Under the pieces are notes generated by a model. The model was not told the DNA's origin. It did no database searches and was given only the letters and a program-made list of their open reading frames with translations. A DNA stretch of 8,576 bases, taken from positions 1-8,576 of the forward strand of contig JAICIG010000352.1 in the NCBI GenBank assembly GCA_025924495.1, in the 5' to 3' direction. A program made the translations under genes and the position numbers. Numbering within the stretch: position 1 is the first letter of the stretch; each line of letters starts with the position of its first letter. This document shows, piece by piece, positions 6,597 through 8,576 of this stretch. This DNA comes from Pirellulales bacterium. Lineage in GTDB: Bacteria > Planctomycetota > Planctomycetia > Pirellulales > JAICIG01.

Positions 6597-8078
6597 ATGA
6601 AAACCGACCTTGTCATCCGCCAACGGGCCGCGGGCCGCTTACGAGTTGTCACCTGCCTCATCGCGGGTCTTACGTGCATCGCTGCGGCCAAGCTGGGGCG
6701 AGCCGACGAGTTTCGTTTCGTCTTGCCCGAGCCTAGCGCAGAGCATGAACACCCGCCGTTGAGAGCAATCCCGCTTTCGGCCGACAAACCGGACGACCTC
6801 AAGGAGAAGGCGGAATACCGCGGGATGTCGCGTCGCTATGCACAACTACGCTATGGCAGTCCGAGCGCAGCTCGCGTCGCCGTAGTCGTCGACGAAGCCT
6901 CGCGGTCGGATGCGGATCTCTATGTCGACGTCAACCGTAACCGCACGATCGAGGCTAATGAGCGCGCCAAAGGCGAAGCCGGCTTGTGGCACGTGCCGTT
7001 GAACGTTGAATACGCGGAGGGAGAAGTTTTCAAGCGTTACCCGCGCGAATTGATCTTTCGTCGCGGCGCTACTGGCCGCATCGTGAGTTTTGCGGCAGCC
7101 GGTTATCTGGAAGGCCGAGTTGCGCTGGACGACACGGACGAAGCGGAGCCCGGTTCATCCGATACCAAGCAGCACCACGCTGAAAGCGATCAGCAGCGGA
7201 AAACTGTACGGCGGATGGATGGCGACGGGAACGGATTCTTCACCGATCCCGTGGACCGGCTCTGGATCGACCTGAACGGCGATGGCGTCTGGGATCCCAC
7301 CGAAGAGCAGTTTTTGTTCGCCAACATCCTGTTGATCAAGGGCATTCGGTATGCGGTTCGCTCTGATGAACAAGGCAGCCGACTCTCTTTCGGCAAGTTG
7401 GAAGGCACAGGCGTGTTGAAGCTCGTGCTGCGCAAGCCGGCGGCGTCCCAAGCCGGCTCGTCGAGCGAGGAACCCGGCGCCGCAAACATTGTCGACGTGG
7501 CGGCCACGCTCGTCGGCCGCGATGGATCGGCGATCGGCCTGCGCGGTCTCGACGCCCAGGCGACGGCGCCGATCGGCGAGTATCGCGTCAGCGCGCTGAC
7601 GGTCGCCTTCGAAGACGCGCACGGCGGGCAGCGCTGGACCTTTGTTTTCTCCGATACGCAGGCTGGCCGCCCCCAGCGCTGGCAACGGCTCGATCGCGAT
7701 GCGGAGCTGGAAATTGCGCCGCTTGAGAAATTCGAATTCCTTGCCGACTGCCAAGGCAAAACAAGCTGCCATCCGGGCGAACAACTCTCGGTTCAACCGC
7801 AGCTCTACACGGTTGATGGATTATTAATTAACACCTGTTATCGCGGCGCTCATGACACGGGCCGTGACGGACCGAATGCCCGCATCTCGCTCGAAGACTC
7901 GGGTGGCTTCCCCCTGGAATCGGCCCTGTCGGGCTTCGCCTGAGGCACGTTCTGTACGCACTCCGTGCGAGTGCCCGCCGACCGAACTGCCGGAACGCTG
8001 CGCGTCGTCGCCACCTTCGAGAGCGGCCCGCTGGCCGGTCCGCTGCGCGCGGAGAGGGAACTGGAGGTCAAGCCGTAA
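6597..8078 (+). CDS. Secreted EF-hand protein with an in-frame TGA (possible selenoprotein, or nonsense-truncated)
   Basis: Conventional translation stops at TGA 7941-7943 after 448 residues, but the same frame stays coding for 44 more codons to TAA 8076-8078 (493 residues if the TGA is read). A signal peptide covers about 1-36 (basic start, hydrophobic CLIAGLTCIAAA, then GRADEF). Two canonical EF-hand calcium loops are visible, at 111-122 (DVNRNRTIEANE) and 225-236 (DLNGDGVWDPTE); a further DGDGN motif at 208-212 is incomplete. The C-terminal domain carries C385, C391, C414, the TGA at position 449 and C453; the flanking text is ESALSGFA-[TGA]-GTFCTHSVRVP, continuing to a beta-strand-like TLRVVATFESGPLAG. 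Hand-counted G/C at third positions in the 44 downstream codons is 37 of 44, like the rest of the gene. A hairpin follows the TGA (7958-7974). I do not know the family's function; a calcium-binding extracellular role is inferred from the EF-hands. The start has no clear ribosome site and may depend on coupling to the previous gene, 7 nt upstream. Certain: gene, start and downstream frame. Uncertain: whether the TGA is selenocysteine, a mutation or a sequence error. Confidence 0.8.
7958..7974 (+). promoter_or_regulatory. SECIS-like hairpin downstream of the in-frame TGA
   Basis: GCACTC (7958-7963) and GAGTGC (7969-7974) form a perfect 6-bp stem closing the 5-nt loop CGTGC. Twenty nucleotides separate the TGA from the loop. 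Published criteria for bacterial SECIS elements, as I recall them, ask for a loop about 16-37 nt after the UGA and a G in the first two loop positions; this loop has G second, followed by U as in E. coli fdhF. A competing fold exists: CGCAC/GTGCG (7957-7961 / 7965-7969) over GGCAC/GTGCC (7944-7948 / 7971-7975), whose 3-nt loop lacks the G. Hairpins of this size are common in GC-rich coding DNA, so this is suggestive only. Confidence 0.35.
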
Positions 8079-8126
8079 GCCAGAATCATTGAATCGCTGA
8101 CTAAGCTTTGCACCCGAGGTGTCGAT

Positions 8127-8576
8127 ATGCATCTTCCTTTGTCGCGGGTATTTTTCTGCGCGGCTGCTCTCTTGACTGCGATTACGGAAGGAACTGTTCG
8201 AGCGAACGGGGCGGAAGAGCGGGCCGTGTTCGGCGTCGTGCTCGATGCTGAGGGTAAGCCGGCCGCGGGCGCCGAGGTCTATCTTGCCGAAGGACCGCAA
8301 ATGCTGCCGCGGCCGGGCGCGCCAGGCGGACAAGCCTTGCCTCGCCCGGAAGTGATTGCCCGCGCACAAAGCGATGGCCAAGGCGCCTTCACCATCCCGC
8401 TGACCGACGAAATGCCCGAGAGCCATTGGGCGAGGACGTGGCTGGTGCTGTGGGTGCATCGGCCGGGCGCGGCGCTGACGAGCTATCTCGTCGCGCGCGA
8501 TTGGCCCGCCCGCGCCGCGCCGATCGAGATTCGCCTGGCCGCCGCCGCATCGCAGCCGCTGGTCGTCGTCTCGCCG
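8127..8576 (+). CDS. Secreted carboxypeptidase-regulatory-like domain protein (3' end missing)
   Basis: The first 150 residues are visible; the frame is open to the right edge. The start at 8127 has GAGGT at 8116-8120, 6 nt upstream. A signal peptide covers about 1-25 (MHLPLSRVFFCAAALLTAIT, ending near VRANG). Residues about 29-100 form a carboxypeptidase-regulatory-like beta-sandwich: VFGVVLDAEGKPAAGAEVYLAEG, a Pro/Gly-rich insertion (MLPRPGAPGGQALPRP), then AQSDGQGAFTIPL. A second strand-rich stretch (WLVLWVHRPGAALTSYLVARDWP) follows. This type of module is often the first of several in planctomycete secreted proteins; what lies further on cannot be known. It is 48 nt after the TAA of the EF-hand gene and probably in the same transcript. 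Confidence 0.82.
   Translation, partial: MHLPLSRVFFCAAALLTAITEGTVRANGAEERAVFGVVLDAEGKPAAGAEVYLAEGPQMLPRPGAPGGQALPRPEVIARAQSDGQGAFTIPLTDEMPESHWARTWLVLWVHRPGAALTSYLVARDWPARAAPIEIRLAAAASQPLVVVSP

Noticed and set aside
7032..7056. A TGGCACG sequence inside the EF-hand gene as a possible second sigma-54 promoter
   Set aside because: There is no TTGC-type -12 element at the required distance, and it is within coding sequence.
7155..8459. Minus-strand open frames (7155-7796 and 7824-8459) opposite the EF-hand gene and its neighbour
   Set aside because: Same pattern of high-GC shadow frames: no ribosome sites, no motifs, and the plus strand encodes clear proteins including across 7941-8078.
1..8576. 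CRISPR arrays, tRNA/rRNA genes, insertion sequences or integrase-type elements
   Set aside because: No regularly spaced repeats, transposase motifs, terminal inverted repeats, or tRNA/rRNA-like sequence was seen on reading either strand.

Overview
The window looks like high-GC bacterial DNA, most probably from a planctomycete (Pirellulales-like). The reasons are a run of secreted proteins with carboxypeptidase-regulatory-like and EF-hand modules, an alpha-solenoid protein fused to such modules, and the overall codon style. The taxonomic call is inference, because there is no rRNA or other marker here.

Layout. (1) 1-1266, minus strand: most of an NtrC-type sigma-54-activating response regulator (receiver + AAA+ + start of a Fis-type HTH), cut by the left edge. 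A consensus -24/-12 sigma-54 promoter reads into it from 1355, which suggests that the regulator gene is itself sigma-54 dependent. (2) 1646-2098, plus: a small HHE (hemerythrin-like) protein. (3) 2198-3850, plus: a two-domain protein, an aminoglycoside-phosphotransferase-like kinase fold followed by a P-loop kinase, of the type found in the mycobacterial dormancy regulon. (4) 4135-8576+, plus: four closely spaced genes, all starting with signal peptides. They are a short secreted protein, a 699-residue protein with two carboxypeptidase-regulatory-like domains and a helical-repeat body, a 448/493-residue EF-hand protein, and the start of another carboxypeptidase-regulatory-like protein that runs off the right edge. 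A sigma-70-like promoter (4026-4054) and a leader with two mutually exclusive hairpins, the second followed by a T-run, sit just before this cluster.

The most striking observation is in the third gene of the cluster. Its frame meets a TGA at 7941-7943 and then continues, in the same frame and with clearly coding sequence, for 44 codons to a TAA at 8076-8078. The residues around the TGA (SGFA-[TGA]-GTFCTH) sit in a Cys-containing C-terminal domain. A compact hairpin with GU in its loop begins 14 nt after the TGA, with a geometry resembling a bacterial SECIS. This is either a secreted selenoprotein candidate or a nonsense-truncated gene; the sequence alone cannot decide.

How the parts relate: the left half (sigma-54 regulator, hemerythrin-like protein, APH/P-loop protein) would fit an oxygen or redox stress theme. 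The right half is an envelope or extracellular protein operon. No evidence in the window links the two halves beyond adjacency.
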